Assembly (NCBI RefSeq): GCF_014905175.1
Contig: NC_057789.1
Location: 14,622,876-14,686,875 of the forward strand
Source: Aphidius gifuensis
Taxonomy: Eukaryota > Arthropoda > Insecta > Hymenoptera > Braconidae
DNA length: 64,000 nucleotides
Direction: 5' to 3'
Made by a program: the position numbers and the translations under genes. Shown piece after piece: positions 9,718 to 22,335 of the stretch; position 1 is the stretch's first letter; each line of letters starts with the position of its first letter. The notes under the pieces were generated by a model. The model had not been told where the DNA came from and searched no databases. It saw only the letters and a program-made list of their open reading frames with translations.

Positions 9718-11786
9718 ACGATATAATAATCGTGACGAAGACATTTGAGGATCACTTAGACTGGTTACGTAAGGTTCTCGACAAACTCAGAAGTGCTAAT
9801 CTCACCATAAACAGAGACAAAAGTGAATTCTGTCGCGCACATGTAAAGTACCTTGGGTTTGTGATCAATAGTGAAGGGTTACAGGTGGATCCCGAGAAAA
9901 CTTCAGCGGTGAGGAATTTTCCAACACCTCAATCGCCGAAGCAGGTCCGTAGGTTTCTTGGTATGGCTTCGTGGTATCGACGTTTCATTCCAGACTTTGC
10001 CTCTGTAGCTGCACCGATCACGCAGCTCACCAAAAAGAGTAGTCGTTGGAAATGGGATACCGAACAACAACAAGCGTTCGATACTTTGAAAGAACGACTA
10101 ACGACCACGCGTACCTTAGCCTGTCCTGATTTTTCGGCTCCGTTTACATTGCAAACTGATGCAAGTAGTGTGGGTCTCGGTGCCGTCTTGACACAGTTTC
10201 AGGATGACAAAGAAAGAGTTATCGCCTACGCGAGTAGAGCCTTAACTGATCCCGAAAAGAAATACACAGTCACTGAACAAGAATGTTCAGCTGTTGTATG
10301 GTCGATTAAAAAGTTCCGTGGATATCTCGAAGGATACCGTTTTACTGTGATCACGGATCATAGTAGTCTACGCTGGCTCCATAATTTAAAGGATCCAGGC
10401 GGTAGATTAGCAAGATGGGCTCTCGGATTGATGGAATATGACTTCACAATCGTTCACAGAAAGGGTGCTTTACACCATGTTCCCGATGCGCTATCGAGAG
10501 CTGCCGAAGATGGGATAGCCATCGACGCCATCTTGTCCTTACAGAATATAAAAGACAAATGGTATCTACGGCGTCGAAGAGCTATTCAACGCGATCCCGA
10601 TAAGTTCCCGAATTGGAGGATCAGTAATAAACAGATGTATTTTCATCGCCCAGGGCCATTAGCCTCGGCAGAAAATACTGATCTCGACGCGTGGAAGTTA
10701 GTACTACCACGTGAGCTACGATCCCGAGCTCTCGCTGAATGTCATGATGATCCACAAGCTGGACATCAGGGCGTCAACAGGACCTATCGACGTTTGATCA
10801 TAAGATACTTCTGGCCAGCCATGTATTTTGACGTGGTCAAATACATTGGTCGCTGTGGAATATGTCAACGTTGTAAGGTAGAGCAAAGAGTTCCCGCTGG
10901 TCTTATGGAACCACGAGTTATCAATGGACCATGGACTCGTATAACGGCCGACGTCATGGGCCCGTATATACGCAGTAAAGAAGGTTACGGTTATGTTCTC
11001 GTTATACAAGATACGCTCACGGAATGGATTGAGATTGCTCCATTAAGAAAGGCTAACGGTGCGAATATTTGTAAGATCTTGAAAAATAACGTACTATCTC
11101 GTTGGGGGATCCCGAAAGAAATGCTCACGGACAATGGTACCGAATTTCAGAACAAGGATATACGAGCTCTGGCTAGCCAGAACCGTATAAAATTGATCAC
11201 GACGCCACCATATCATCTACAAGCGAACCCCACTGAGCGTGTTAATCGCAGTGTAAAAATGATGATACGTGCGCTGCTGGAAGACGACCATAGAGAATGG
11301 GATGTATATCTTAGCGACATACAATTCGCTTATAATACATCCTATCATGGCTCACTACAAGCAACTCCGGCATTTGCGAATTTAGGCCGAGAGTTAGAAC
11401 AGAAAGGATCACTAAGAAGGAAATTAGAAATGGATCACGAAAGTATTGAGATAGGTTCTCGAGAATGGCTTGAATATATGAGACGCCATGATGCTCTAAG
11501 ACTAGCTTTCAAATTCGCTTTGAACGAAGCTAGCGAACGTCAGGCTGAGCAATATAACAAGCACCGTAGGGATCTCGAATACGAAGTTGGACAACTCGTG
11601 CTCGTTAGAAATCGAGAATTGTCCAAGGCACAAGCGTACCGAACAGCATCGCTAAACAAACCGTTTATGGGTCCCTGGATAATTGTAGAAAAATTATCAC
11701 CGACAGTGTATCGGTTGACGGATCTCTCTGGAAAGGATAAAGGCAAGCTCTCGATTACAGATTTGAAACTGTATAAAAAGGAATGA
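9660..11786 (+). pseudogene. pol: pol, second part: RT palm end, RNase H, integrase
   Basis: Continuous 700-residue frame shifted relative to the first pol part. It resumes just after the deletion. Numbered from the TTG at 9678: YLDD at 12-15 (RT catalytic pair), RNase H with Asp161 (TDAS), Glu near 200-202, Asp227 (TDHSS) and Asp270. Integrase follows: zinc-binding H356, H363, C393 and C396; catalytic Asp425 (TADVMGP), Asp485 (TDNGTEF) and Glu520, a DD35E layout; and a C-terminal DNA-binding tail to residue 702. No internal stop. RNase H and integrase look complete, but they have no own start codon and depend on an upstream frame that is cut. The copy may still be mobilised by a complete relative. 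Confidence 0.92.
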
Positions 11787-11881
11787 CATGGGATGTCAAA
11801 TGTGTTGGACAAGCTAGTCGTGTCCATAGGTCAGTAGAAGGGTAGTTGGTTCTGTCAGTTTCGGGTCGAAACTTCCTTTAC

Positions 11882-11890
11882 GGGGAGGAG
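11882..11890 (+). other. Polypurine tract
   Basis: GGGGAGGAG lies immediately before the 3' LTR TGTAAC. It is the expected plus-strand primer of an LTR retrotransposon. The 95 bp between the pol stop and this tract hold no ORF. Confidence 0.85.
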
Positions 11891-13079
11891 TGTAACGAAA
11901 TTTATTATTTCGCTGGTTCTCGAAATAAATAATTAACAAAAGAGCTTTAATTATTTATTTGCATGTCAACTGAATTGTTAACAATTAATAGGAGTTAGTT
12001 GTTAATAATTCTAAGGTTCACCGCATAGGCACTGTGGAGGGTCAAGTCTACTACGAGTGGTATCAGTGTGGCACATGTTTCGTATATATTCGAGGTCCCG
12101 TAGTAGACTTGATACGTTAAACCTCGACCGGTGCTAGTTTTCCCCTCCATCCGTCAAAAAGACGAACTCTCCGAAGGCTACGGGCTGGATCGGATACCTA
12201 TTCGTGTTGCGGGCTAGGAAAGCGTGCTGCGCATGTCCGGGACGATAGGTGGGAGAGCGCGCGAGTGGGGATTCAGAGGACTCACAGTAGCTTAGCACAG
12301 AACGCTATCGTTAGACGACACAACTTGTCTGGCTCTCGAACTGATCACTTCTCTTCTCTTGACTGGCTCTCTTGGTTCACTACTGGTTCTCTCGACATCG
12401 TTTTGGATCTCTCGTAAAGGCTCCCTAGGTATCAGACGTTAAGTCCTGGTGAAACTCTGCTTGAATTTCCAATGACAGACTAATACTAATGATCACGCTA
12501 TATGGTTCTCTCATTATAATAATAATAATTATTATATTCTCGCTACATAATATGTATGTGATGGTTAGACCATCATTACACATAAATGTGTATGTGTGAG
12601 TTCACGAATGGATCGCTGTAAATAATAATAATAATAATAATATTGAGATATATTATTATTGCAATGGCAACGTATGTGTAAGACCTGGTCACGGATGGAT
12701 CGCTGTATGGTTCCCTATACAAAATACATATCTCACATGTAGAATATTTGCTCCTACACTTATGATACTTGTGACGTCAGTATTTTGCTATAGTATAGTC
12801 GCAATGTAATATAGGCGTATGTAACACACTATACTTGGTTCACGATAGTTCCCTCAGGTTTGGTTACGTATTTCATAGTCCGATCAGGTGGACCGCGCCC
12901 CTCTACCATTTCTAAGACTGAGTTAGGTTCTCGTATTTTGTTCTCGTTACTCCTACGGCTGTTGGCTTCCGAGATAACCAACATGGCTCCCCCCGGTGAT
13001 TTAGAGGAGGATGGTGAGAAATCCTCGTTGTTAACCTTAGCCGATAGTTCTCGCCGTGCAGGTCAGAAAATCGGTTACA
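11891..13079 (+). repeat. 3' LTR
   Basis: 1189-bp direct repeat of the 5' LTR. Differences seen include G/A at the GTGTCAG/GTATCAG site, a T/A in the GACAACG/GACATCG word, and one AAT repeat fewer near 12630. It is followed by the ATAT target duplication. Confidence 0.95.
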
Positions 13080-13083
13080 ATAT

Positions 13084-13974
13084 ATAGTCGAGCGGCAGAC
13101 AGGACCGTGTTTTTCACTCATTATTTATTTGTATCTCGAAAAGTTATGAAAATGCTAAACCTATAATTTGCTAAAAAATTTTTATATTTTAAGGATTATT
13201 TATTGATAAAAAAAAAAAAAAATTGGGTCCAAGTTTAAGAAAAATCGATTTCAATTGTTTATTTAACAAATAATGGTGGAAAAATTGTTTAAACAATTTT
13301 TCAAAGTTTTTTTTTGTAAACTATAAATAAAAGTTAAACTTTTTTGTCTCTATAATTTTTTCAATGAGGTCAATAGTTTTTGAGTAAAAAGTATGCAAAA
13401 GTTGGTACATTTCTTAAAAAATTCTTAAAAACCAAAACTAAAAAAAATCACAAGTCAAAATTTTTTGAAAAAAAAAAAAAAAAAAATACGTATTCAATAT
13501 TTTTCGCTCTAGAACAATAAAAAAAATATTTCAAGTTAATTCGATTTTTGGACTTAAATTTCACGTGGATCTAGCCTTATATACTTTTATTTTTTTGTAC
13601 ATAAACCTATTGATTTTTTCATCATAGTAATCGTATTGATAATATTATATACTGATCAGTATCTTCAATTATCAATAAAAACAATTATTATAATTTAAAG
13701 ACTAATTTTTATTAAAGCGATCTGTCAAATCTTGATTTCAAAATATATAAATGAATAAAGAAACAAATAAATTTATTGATTACCTTAACGACGAAAAGAA
13801 AAATAAATTGTAGAAAAGTGACTGAGAAAGAAAATTTGTTCATTTATTTTATTAACAATAGATAAATACAGAATGAAAAATGACATGAGAATGACAGAGA
13901 AAACAAAATAACCAATCAAATATTCGGAAGATCGATGACAACTGTCCTTTTTATATAAGGATTAAATGAAAATG
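13084..13974. other. AT-rich stretch without a recognised gene
   Basis: Resumes the host sequence interrupted by the LTR element. Contains A and T homopolymers (13207-13222, 13468-13486) and no ORF or repeat boundary I can support. Confidence 0.5.
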
Positions 13975-14460
13975 TCCGAGTAAAAGCAGTAGCTGAGGAA
14001 AAGATAAAGCTAAAGAATTTATGTAGACAGAAAAATTATATCGTAAGCAACATTAATTCCTTTGCTACATCTTTCCCTTAACTACTGCTTGTCTTTGATA
14101 TTTTTATTTATTTGATAAATACAATACATGTAAATTTCTTTTATAAAAATAAAAATGTCCAAGGAAAAGATGTAGCTAAGAAATTGATGTTGCTTACCTC
14201 ATAATTTTTTTGGCAACATCAATTCATTAGCTTTATCGTTCCCCCAGCTACTGCTTTTCCTTGGACATTTTTATTTTTTAAAAATAAATTACATGTATTT
14301 TATTTATTGAATAAATAAAAATGTCAATATTTTTGGCCACACTAATTTCTTAGCTTCATCTTTTCCTTAGCTACTGCCTGTCCTTGGTGTTTTTTCATTT
14401 ATTTAATAAATAAATTACATGTTTTTTATTTTTAAAATAAATAAATGTCCAAAGTTAACT
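13975..14460. repeat. Dispersed repeat 'AGTAGCTAAGG' family, copy 2
   Basis: Alternating forward and reverse-complement blocks (GTCCAAGGAAAAGATGTAGC, CTTAGCTACTGCCTGTCC) with AT spacers. Same family as 2535-2835 and the two copies near 53-54 kb. Several blocks face each other, so local hairpins are expected. Confidence 0.6.
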
Positions 14461-14649
14461 CCAAGGTCCTCAGATTTTCATTTTCTCAACAAATAAAATA
14501 CATGCCATTTATTTTTATTTTCGTTACAAATTTGAGTGGCAACTTTAACCCGAAAAAAAATGTAAAACTAAAAATACAATTTTATTAGGTAAAATTTACA
14601 ATTTTGTAGGTAAATTTTAAATTTTTTATAGTAAATCTTACTTTTTTAT

Positions 14650-15610
14650 TTTCTAAATTGTGACGGTGTCACAAGGGTGTAAAATATAAATTAATATAAT
14701 AATAATAATAAAAATGTATATATTTTATTATATAAGAATTTATAGTTCAGGTGTCTGACGCCAAGGGGCTACGCACCGTTTGGCTTTTTCACAGTCGCAG
14801 CGTGCGACGAGTAGAAGTTGGCTTTTTTTGGTACGGATTAAACGCTCTGGTTTATTTAGCTCTATGACAACCGGGAACGGTGGCGTAATAGAGAACCCCC
14901 AGAACGGCAATAAGTGGTAAGCGTGGTAAGCCCAGTAATTCATCCGTGGATTACTCACCCCCCACTATATAGTTCCAATTCGTGTGTATACGAGAAAGTG
15001 TTGTAGTACCGGCAACGGACTGTCTACAACTTATCACAAGTACTACCGGAAACGGAGTATGAGTGATTAAGGGATCTTAGGCGCGGACTTCGCGGGGATT
15101 CACAAAGACCACGAAACCACGAGCAAAATAATTGGGATAAAATTAACTATTATTGGGATAATTGAATAATATAATTTGATAATTGGTATATTTGAATTGG
15201 GTTATTAAATTGGGTAATAGCGAGTCATACTATTGGAATAATTAAATGTCATAATTATATAATATAATCAAATAATTGAAAATTGTATAAGCTGCCTAAT
15301 TTAACGTACTGGATGGGTTATTTTTCGTTGAAAACGAGTATTCTGAGTAATTGACTGTCATTAATAAACGCTGTAATTTTAATTGATTTGCATTATTTTA
15401 TTAACTGGAGACCCTGTACCACCTACCAGAACTGAGTTGGCAACCAGTCTTAACATTTTGGTATTTGAACCTGTGGTGGATATCAAGAGACTCGGTAGAG
15501 TCTCGCCTCAATTTTACTCTAGCGCGAGACCTTACCGTATAAGTATTTTAAGTCAGCGGTCTGTGACGTCACGATTTTTAATTTCTGTTCTATCTCTTTA
15601 ATTAATGTTA
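14650..15610. other. GC-richer block, possible remnant of an LTR element end
   Basis: Begins near TGTGACGGTGTCACA and includes a distinctly GC-richer part (14750-15110) and another at 15400-15560. The last contains phrases such as GTACCACCTACCAGAACTGA that look like an LTR/primer-site junction. No paired LTR or pol sequence is present. I can see no clear coding function in the 72-residue frames here. Confidence 0.25.
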
Positions 15611-16121
15611 GAAAAAAAAAACTAAAAATAGTTTCATTATATATATCGATGCCTCTCTTTCCAATAAGCCTACTCTCGATTTTTTCTACCGAATATTAAA
15701 AAAGATATACAACTCAATAAAAGCCAGGTAACAAATCTTACTAAAAAATAAATTTTCAAGTTGAAATGTCCACATTTCTTCGGATACGTCGCGCCATACC
15801 CCGCGCCTATCCCTTCCCCTGAATTTTTCTCTCCATGCATATACATGTGTTTATGCAGAGGCATGTGTTGGTGATTTTACCATTGATGGTATAGCAGAAT
15901 TTGTTTTTTATTTTTATTTTTTCATAGCTATACATACATATAATATATATATATATATATGTGCTTTAATTTTCAATTCATTCATATACAAGAAGATTCG
16001 TTATTTCTTTTATATAATTAACAGTTATATTATTTCATCATGGTATTCACGGAGAAATTAAAATAGAAGATTTGTACAAATATAATTTTCATAAACTATT
16101 ATTAGTTAAACAAAATGAGTG
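15611..16121. other. AT-rich stretch with a TA microsatellite
   Basis: Contains an (AT)n run near 15940-15960. No ORF or RNA gene supported. Confidence 0.5.
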
Positions 16122-16490
16122 AAATAAAAACAAAACATAAATCTACAATTGATGTCCCCGGAAGCCTCAATTTTACATGAGCTGTTTATTTTTTTATCGT
16201 AACTTTAATAATCAAAAGAAGAAAAATGGTAATTTTAGTATAAAGTTGAATAATTTGTTGATAAAAAATTAGGCGTTTTTTATTATAATATTATTATCAT
16301 GCGTTATTGTAAAAAAGCGTCTAATTTTTTTTTTTTTTTTTTTTTATCCAGCAAATTATTCAACTTTATACCAAAATTCCATTTATTTCACTTCTTTTGA
16401 TTATTAAAGTTACGATAAAAAAATAAACAGCTCATGTAAAATTGAGGCTTCCGGGGACATCAATTGTAGATTTATGTTTTGTTTTTATTT
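16122..16490. repeat. 369-bp foldback element
   Basis: Arms of about 150 bp are near-perfect reverse complements: the left arm contains CTACAATTGATGTCCCCGG and the right arm CCGGGGACATCAATTGTAG. The loop holds ATTATAATA and a long T run (16326-16345). No coding capacity; MITE-like. Confidence 0.8.
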
Positions 16491-16524
16491 TAAAGTATCA
16501 TGAATTCACGATAGGTTCATTACA

Positions 16525-16653
16525 AAATACAAATTGATCAAGCAAAATTTACCTCTAAAAATGCACATTTTACCTGATAAAATAATGATTTTCGATGTGA
16601 CTTAGGACGTGACTTGTGCATTTCCGTAGGTAAATTTTGCTTGATTAAATTGT
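16525..16653. repeat. Short hairpin repeat
   Basis: TGATCAAGCAAAATTTACCT at the left is answered by AGGTAAATTTTGCTTGATT at the right, and ATGCACATT by its near-complement inside. It is a 130-bp MITE-like hairpin without an ORF. Confidence 0.6.
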
Positions 16654-17144
16654 GATATACTTTTTACAATATTGAAGAGTAAGATCTGTCTGTGTATGTG
16701 TATTGAAAAATTGGTCCTTTTGATGTCGTAGATAAATCTTAGGAACAAAATATACTAACAATAGGCGCAGTAGGTCAGTCATTCTGTTTTAGTTACTTGT
16801 TAGCTAATACTTATATCTCGCACCAAAATTATTATTCCAAACAAATTATCATAATAATAATGTATTTATTGCTCAACAATGGATGAATTGTTGTTTCTCG
16901 TTTGACGAAAATAAAAGAAAATGAAAATAATTATGTGTTTTTTAATTATTGTTATGTCCCACGGTAAAACCATAGGGACATTATTTTGTTTAAATTCACC
17001 GCGATAAGTCAGCCATTTCCACGACTCACCGACGGCAAATTATTGTGTGCAAATTTGGCATATTTGGCGCTAGCGTTGTCTTAGTTTTTGACCAACGTAG
17101 TCACCGCCATATTGTAGGTGCCACTGTTCGGGTATCAAGAAGTG

Positions 17145-17215
17145 CACATTCGGCAAACTGCACAATCAGCAAACTTCACATTGGGCAAACTGCACAGACA
17201 GTAAACTGAACATTT
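17145..17215. repeat. Degenerate short tandem repeat (GGCAAACTGCACA)
   Basis: Four imperfect repeats of about 17 bp with the core CAAACTGCACA or CAAACTTCACA. No larger structure recognised in 16654-17930, which is otherwise AT-rich and without ORFs. Confidence 0.5.
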
Positions 17216-17929
17216 ATGTCAAAAACACTAGACTTGTGTTATCAGATGGTAACTTGTGATTTTTGAGTATCTACAAAAATAAAAAGATGTCACTACGGTC
17301 AACATTAATGATTTTCACAGTGCTTACGAAGCCATGAGGATCGACGAAGTTTATACAAAGTGTCCCATATTTATTTCTTCCTTTAATTATTTGTAAAAAT
17401 TTATTATATATATATTTTATTTGAAATATTTTTTTAATTAAATTTAATACAATTTTATATTTTTTTTTTAGTGTTTAAATTATTATTCATAATTAATTAT
17501 TTATTAAATACAATTTAATGATAGAATATTAAAAATATTATTATCAATGCTAAATACATAATAAAAATTCATTCGATAATATTTTTTTTAGAATAAATTC
17601 TAAATGAATAGAATACGATTTTTTTTTTTTTCAACAAAATTTCGAGTGCAAATAGCAAGTGAGTGAAAGGCGTTTTAGGGAGGTAGCAAAGTATAGTAGT
17701 CAAGAGGTGTATGGGGTATTTATTGATATATGTTAATATAAATAAAAATAATAGTAATAACTATTTATCAAAAATTGAAATAATTAAATCATATTGTAAT
17801 GAAGACTCTGATAAGCTAAATTAATCTTTTAATAATATTAATTTAAATATAAAATTCAATTGATTTACCGACACAACCAACTCATTCATCGATAAGTATG
17901 TCATCATTGATAATATTCAATCTGTTTCG

Positions 17930-18335
17930 GCGAGTGATTATATAAATCACCACTTGCTGTCAAAAGGCAGCACCTCACGGGCTAGGTGTTGAAAGCGCTG
18001 CCTTGTGTGGTTTTCACGGAACTGACACGGGGCTTTACGGGCTCTATCGGGTTCGTTCGTACGTGGTTTTCGACTACGTTCACGTTCGGCGTCTAGCCGG
18101 CTCACAAGCAACTAAGATTTACACCCATATACAGCGGTTTCTAGAAGCTTTGTCAGAGAATTAATAAAAACTGAGTAATTGAGGCCAATTATACACCATA
18201 ATTGACCTACAATAATCATCATCATTACACAGAATAATACTTATACATTAGTAATTAATTAGTTCAATAAACATTATCGTTAAACTTATAATCAACAAGT
18301 GTGTCGTGTCGCTCTCTCTCACTCCTACACAAAAT
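17930..18335. other. GC-richer block with an AATAAA site, possible solo LTR
   Basis: A 400-bp block unlike its neighbours: TATA-like TTATATAAATC near 17939, a GC-rich part to 18110, AATAAACATT near 18268, then a CT-rich end. The order fits an LTR (promoter, R, polyadenylation signal), but no second copy, primer site or target duplication is visible. Confidence 0.25.
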
Positions 18336-18903
18336 CCTATTCCACACCTACCACTCGCTAGAACACAATCATAAAAACAATAGAAAAAATTTTATTGATT
18401 TTATTGAACACAAAATAATATACCAAATTACCAAATGATTAAATGAAATCAAAAATCCTTTTATTAAACGGAAAATAATTTATTAATTAAGAAAAACAAT
18501 TCAATATTTCTAAATGTTTTATAATGATAAAAAAAAAAAATTAATTCAAGTATTAATTAATCGGAGTATTCAATTAAGAACTTTAAAAATGTATTATTAA
18601 ATTTATTAACACTATTGTATTAAGAATATGGTTTTTTTTTTTTTTTATTAAACTTTATATCAATTTGAAAAAATAGAGTTTTTTTTTTTAAATTTATTTA
18701 ATTATTATTTTTTATTATTAAGATTTCAATTATTCTATATTTTCAATCTCCATAAGATATTTTATTTCCTCCTCAGTTATGATGTCCTCTGACAGATGAT
18801 TTCTTTAGCTTTCAATGCCTTTTCTTTTTTTTACTCGGTTTTTTGAGCTGTAAAAATGAGAAAATAATATATATATGTAATAATATATATATGTATATTC
18901 TAA
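18336..18903. other. AT-rich stretch, nothing recognised
   Basis: Poly-T and poly-A runs and short AT repeats only. Confidence 0.5.
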
Positions 18904-19569
18904 TCATTCTAATTCATCCTTGTACTCTTCAGGTTTGCATGTAAGCTCCAATGAATTCTTTGATATTCCAGTACTTTTTTTTTGTTCTATTTCTTCATCT
19001 TCTTGTTCCATCATTTTATATCGTATACACATTATGTTGTTTTGCATTTCTTCCTTCATAACTTCATATAAAAAGTATTCAACATTAATTCTGTAACCAA
19101 AAATCAGGCGGTTCATTTGTACTAATTAATTTCGATTGGATGATTTTTCATTTTCAATATTATAGTTTTTGTTATAATATTTATTCGATAATTATTATAA
19201 GAAATACTTACTTATTTTCCGTCAATTTTTTTTGTGCTTTAGTGATCCGACCTTTTTTTTCATCGATATCTGGTTGACTATTTTCTTTGTGATATCGAGC
19301 TGAAAATATATTTATATTTGTATATAAGTAATTTTTGATATTAATATTCGAAGAATAAATTAGTTATTCAACTCACAAAGAAAATTGCCCAATGCAGGAT
19401 GTGGAACACCAATTCTTTTGACAAAAGAGCGATTAAATGCTTCATATTTGTTGTTTGTACGTATGATGCTACCAAAACTTGATAATAAATGGGCTTTATT
19501 TAACCATTCATTTATTATGCAGTCTTTGATTATGTTAATTTGTTCAAAAGTTATCCAAAATATAAGCAA
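18904..19569 (-). pseudogene. C-terminal fragment of a MULE-like transposase, three exons
   Basis: Three minus-strand exons join in one frame. Exon A (up to 19569, ending 19377) contains RTNNKYEAFNRSF and VGVP/HP-type residues (IGVPHPALGNF), a pattern known from the C-terminal half of MULE-type transposases and their domesticated relatives. Donor GTGAGT at 19376-19371; exon B 19299-19212; donor GTAAGT at 19211-19206; exon C 19090 to the stop at 18904, rich in Glu and Lys. Splice phases agree across both introns, which supports the model. Nothing upstream of exon A continues the protein and there is no ATG, so the catalytic part is missing. Confidence 0.55.
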
Positions 19570-21210
19570 TTACCGATTTTTATTTGAAACATTTTTTCTT
19601 TAAAAAAAAAGTTACAGTGCATGTAAAACTTTCTTTATATAATTCGGTTATAATTTGCTTGATCGATGAAATAGTTATTTGAATTATCATGTTATTGAAA
19701 AAAAAAACCTGCCGTGGACAAATTTTCATTTTTAAACCAATATTTGTAGTTTGAGGGGCCCGTATATCATAACGCTAAATCTCATGCCCGGGTACCCGAA
19801 ATTTTGTTGCGCTCCTGTCTCGAAACCCGGCTTTTGAGTGTGTCCGTTCATACACAGACAGACACTAACACTACTGCTAGCAAGCAAGTATAGTACACAG
19901 CTACCTTATATGCTTGTGTGTGTCACGTCTGTGTGCATTACTTGCCGCGAGAAAGCAAATATTTTTTTTTTTTAAACTCGAATAACTTTTAAAATCCGTG
20001 GCACACATAACTTATTTTTTAAAATTATATTCGTTTTTTTCTTATCTACAATTTGTTAGAAAAAAATAACTTTTCGAGTAGACAACGGATCTACTATATG
20101 CTGCTAAGAAAAGAAAAAAATTGTTTCGCCCTTTTCTCGTGTATGAAAGTTGTCAACTTTGTCATTCATTATCTAAAAAAAGCCGAGGCAGGAAAAATTG
20201 AAATAAATTGTCAAGATAGACAATTATTTCATTTAAAAAATAAGCCTAATTAAAAAAAAATCGAGTAGAAATTCGATTATTTACAAACAACATTGAACAG
20301 AATCGTTCGAAGGGAAAATACTTGTTTAGTTAAAAAAGAGTAAATTGAATGATCTATTATTTTTATATTTGTGTTGATTTATTTCTTGAACGAATCTAAT
20401 AAAATCATTAATTACATGAAGTATAACCTCAAATTTCTTTCATCTGTAATTTTATTTAGGATGTACGTAATTTAGCAGGTCACGTCAGCACAAAAAATAC
20501 AAAAAACATTCAATTATATAATTTAAAACTATAATGAATTTGTTATAATCGAGAGGAACCACACAAGCTCTCGCCGGAGTTTTGAAAATTTTCAATTTTC
20601 AATAGAACGAATCCGTTACTAAAAATTTTTTTTTAAATAATTTAACTTTTTTTTTTACAATTTCAACTTGATTCCTATTATAAAATATGAAAGAAACAAA
20701 TATAAAATAACTATCAGATGGATCTTTTAAAAACCTACAAAATAAGTTTAATATAGAAGCTATTTGAGTAAAGAATTGTATGAGTTATTCCATAGTATGT
20801 AAAAAAAAAAATTAAAAAAAACTTCAATTTCAATTTTTTTCAATTTCGATACTTAGAACCACCTTATTCATAGTAAATTGTAGTTTTTGATAACTAAAAT
20901 ATATGTATTTTTTTGCGTTCTCTTAGAAAACATTAGTCTAAATATCGTTAAATTTGAATTCGAAGCGGCAAGTTAGATTATTTGGAATTGTTGTTACTTT
21001 CTGATGTTATTTAAATGGAAAAACTAAATTTGAGGACAGCACCCTCTACAAAATTTTTTTTTGGGCTCAAATTTTGACTGGGTCATTTTTTTGAAATACC
21101 GAAGATATTCCGAGAGTGTCTTTGAAATTAAAAAAAAAAAAAAAATCAAATCAGCCTAATATATATATATATTATATATATAAGTATGTATATAAACCTT
21201 TTTTCCCGGG
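19570..21210. other. AT-rich stretch without a recognised gene
   Basis: A short GC-richer patch at 19750-19940 includes CCCGGGTACCCG and a GTGTGTC/GACACAC-like area. A 66-residue frame at 20053-20253 shows no recognisable motif and is probably chance. A TA run lies near 21160-21185. Confidence 0.45.
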
Positions 21211-21367
21211 TTGTCAAAAAAACATTTATTTATAACAATATCACTAATTATTAATAATAAGGATAAATTATCAATAAAAAAGTCTCTAAAAATCATTAAA
21301 ATTCATCAATTTAATATTGTTTATTAATAATTAGTGATATTGTTATAAATGAATGTTTTTTTGACAA
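21211..21367. repeat. 157-bp inverted repeat, with a related half copy downstream
   Basis: TTGTCAAAAAAACATTTATT at the left is matched by its near-complement ending TTTTTTTGACAA at 21367. The motif AAAAAGTCTCTAAAAATCATT in the loop recurs at 21450 in direct orientation, followed by a diverged right arm to about 21545. The CTGGCTTTCCTCTGG words after each copy recur near 55590 in reverse complement. Confidence 0.6.
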
Positions 21368-22149
21368 GTCTGGCTTTCCTCTGGCTTTTGTATTGCCACA
21401 GATTTATGTGTTTTTTTTTTTTTCTCACGCGAAAAATTAATTTTAACAATAAAAAAGTCTCCAAAAATCATTAAAATTCATTAATTTATTCTTATTTATT
21501 AATAATCATTGCTAGTGTTATTAATTAATGTCTTTTTTACAATAGTCTGGTTTTACGATGAAAAAGGTCTGGATTTACTATTGACCTACGTTAGGGATTT
21601 TTGTGTTTAGTCTATTCTGTCTGTTTTTATCATCTCTGGCTTTCCTCTGGTTTTTCTATCGCTCTGGCGACAAAAGCGGTCTTGCCAGTTCCGCTAGGGT
21701 TCGTAAATAAAAAATATTAAACTTACCTCAGTTTTTTTTTATGATCACATTTGTATTCAATTATAAAGATTATCATAGATTTATTTTTTTTATTCTATAA
21801 CATATAATAAAAGAAAAAAAACAACTATTTACACCTTTTTTTTTTTTACAAAATAATGCATGTAAATTGTTTTTTTATTAGTTAAATATTTAAATGTTCA
21901 ATGATTTATGAATATTTGAAGATGAAAGTTGAGTGTAATTACACCGTAACAAAAATTATAATTTTTTTTTTTTTGTTTTTTCATTATTAAAATAAGTATA
22001 TAGCTATATAATTTTTATTTTAATAGTCATATTTATATATCAAACAGATATAGACATCTTCAAGAGTTTTCATGAACTAACTACAATCTGTTTTACTGAT
22101 TATTTTTTTGACACTCACGATGTTTGGGTAAACTCGGGTATGGCGTTCA

Positions 22150-22335
22150 GATAACATGTGTACAATTTTTATGTGTACAATTTTACTGAATACATATAAT
22201 GGTGACCTCTGAGATGTGTAAGATTCTAATGTGTACATTCTTGTAATGAGTACAATTTAAATGTGTACAGTTTTTATGTGTACAATTGCATAGTGTACAG
22301 TTTCCGCGTGTACAATATTCTCGGTGTACAAAATA
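22150..22335. repeat. Degenerate tandem repeats of TGTGTACAATTTT
   Basis: At least nine units of roughly 15-22 bp, each centred on TGTACA or a one-base variant (ATGTGTACAATTTT, AGTGTACAGTTT, CGTGTACAATATT, GGTGTACAAAATA). TGTACA is self-complementary, so both strands show it. The cysteine-rich reverse frame across it is a translation of the repeat, not a gene. Confidence 0.75.

Larger units (their letters stand above)
4334..13079 (+). mobile_element. Gypsy-type LTR retrotransposon, recent but internally deleted
   Basis: An 8.7-kb element bounded by direct LTRs (TGTAAC...GTTACA) and by a 4-bp duplication, ATAT, at 4330-4333 and 13080-13083. Order: 5' LTR, primer site, internal promoter, ORF1 with zinc knuckles, second internal promoter, gag with zinc knuckles, protease, reverse transcriptase, RNase H, integrase, polypurine tract, 3' LTR. 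The order RT-RNase H-integrase places it in Ty3/Gypsy rather than Copia. There is no env-like ORF and no chromodomain. The LTRs differ at roughly ten sites plus one 3-bp indel over ~1.19 kb, so insertion was recent. GC content and codon use (many TCTCG and TCCCG words) differ sharply from the AT-rich surroundings. The copy cannot make a complete reverse transcriptase. Confidence 0.95.

Noticed and set aside
15383..15601. 72-residue ORF in the GC-richer block
   Set aside because: No motif recognised; the region looks like a non-coding element end.
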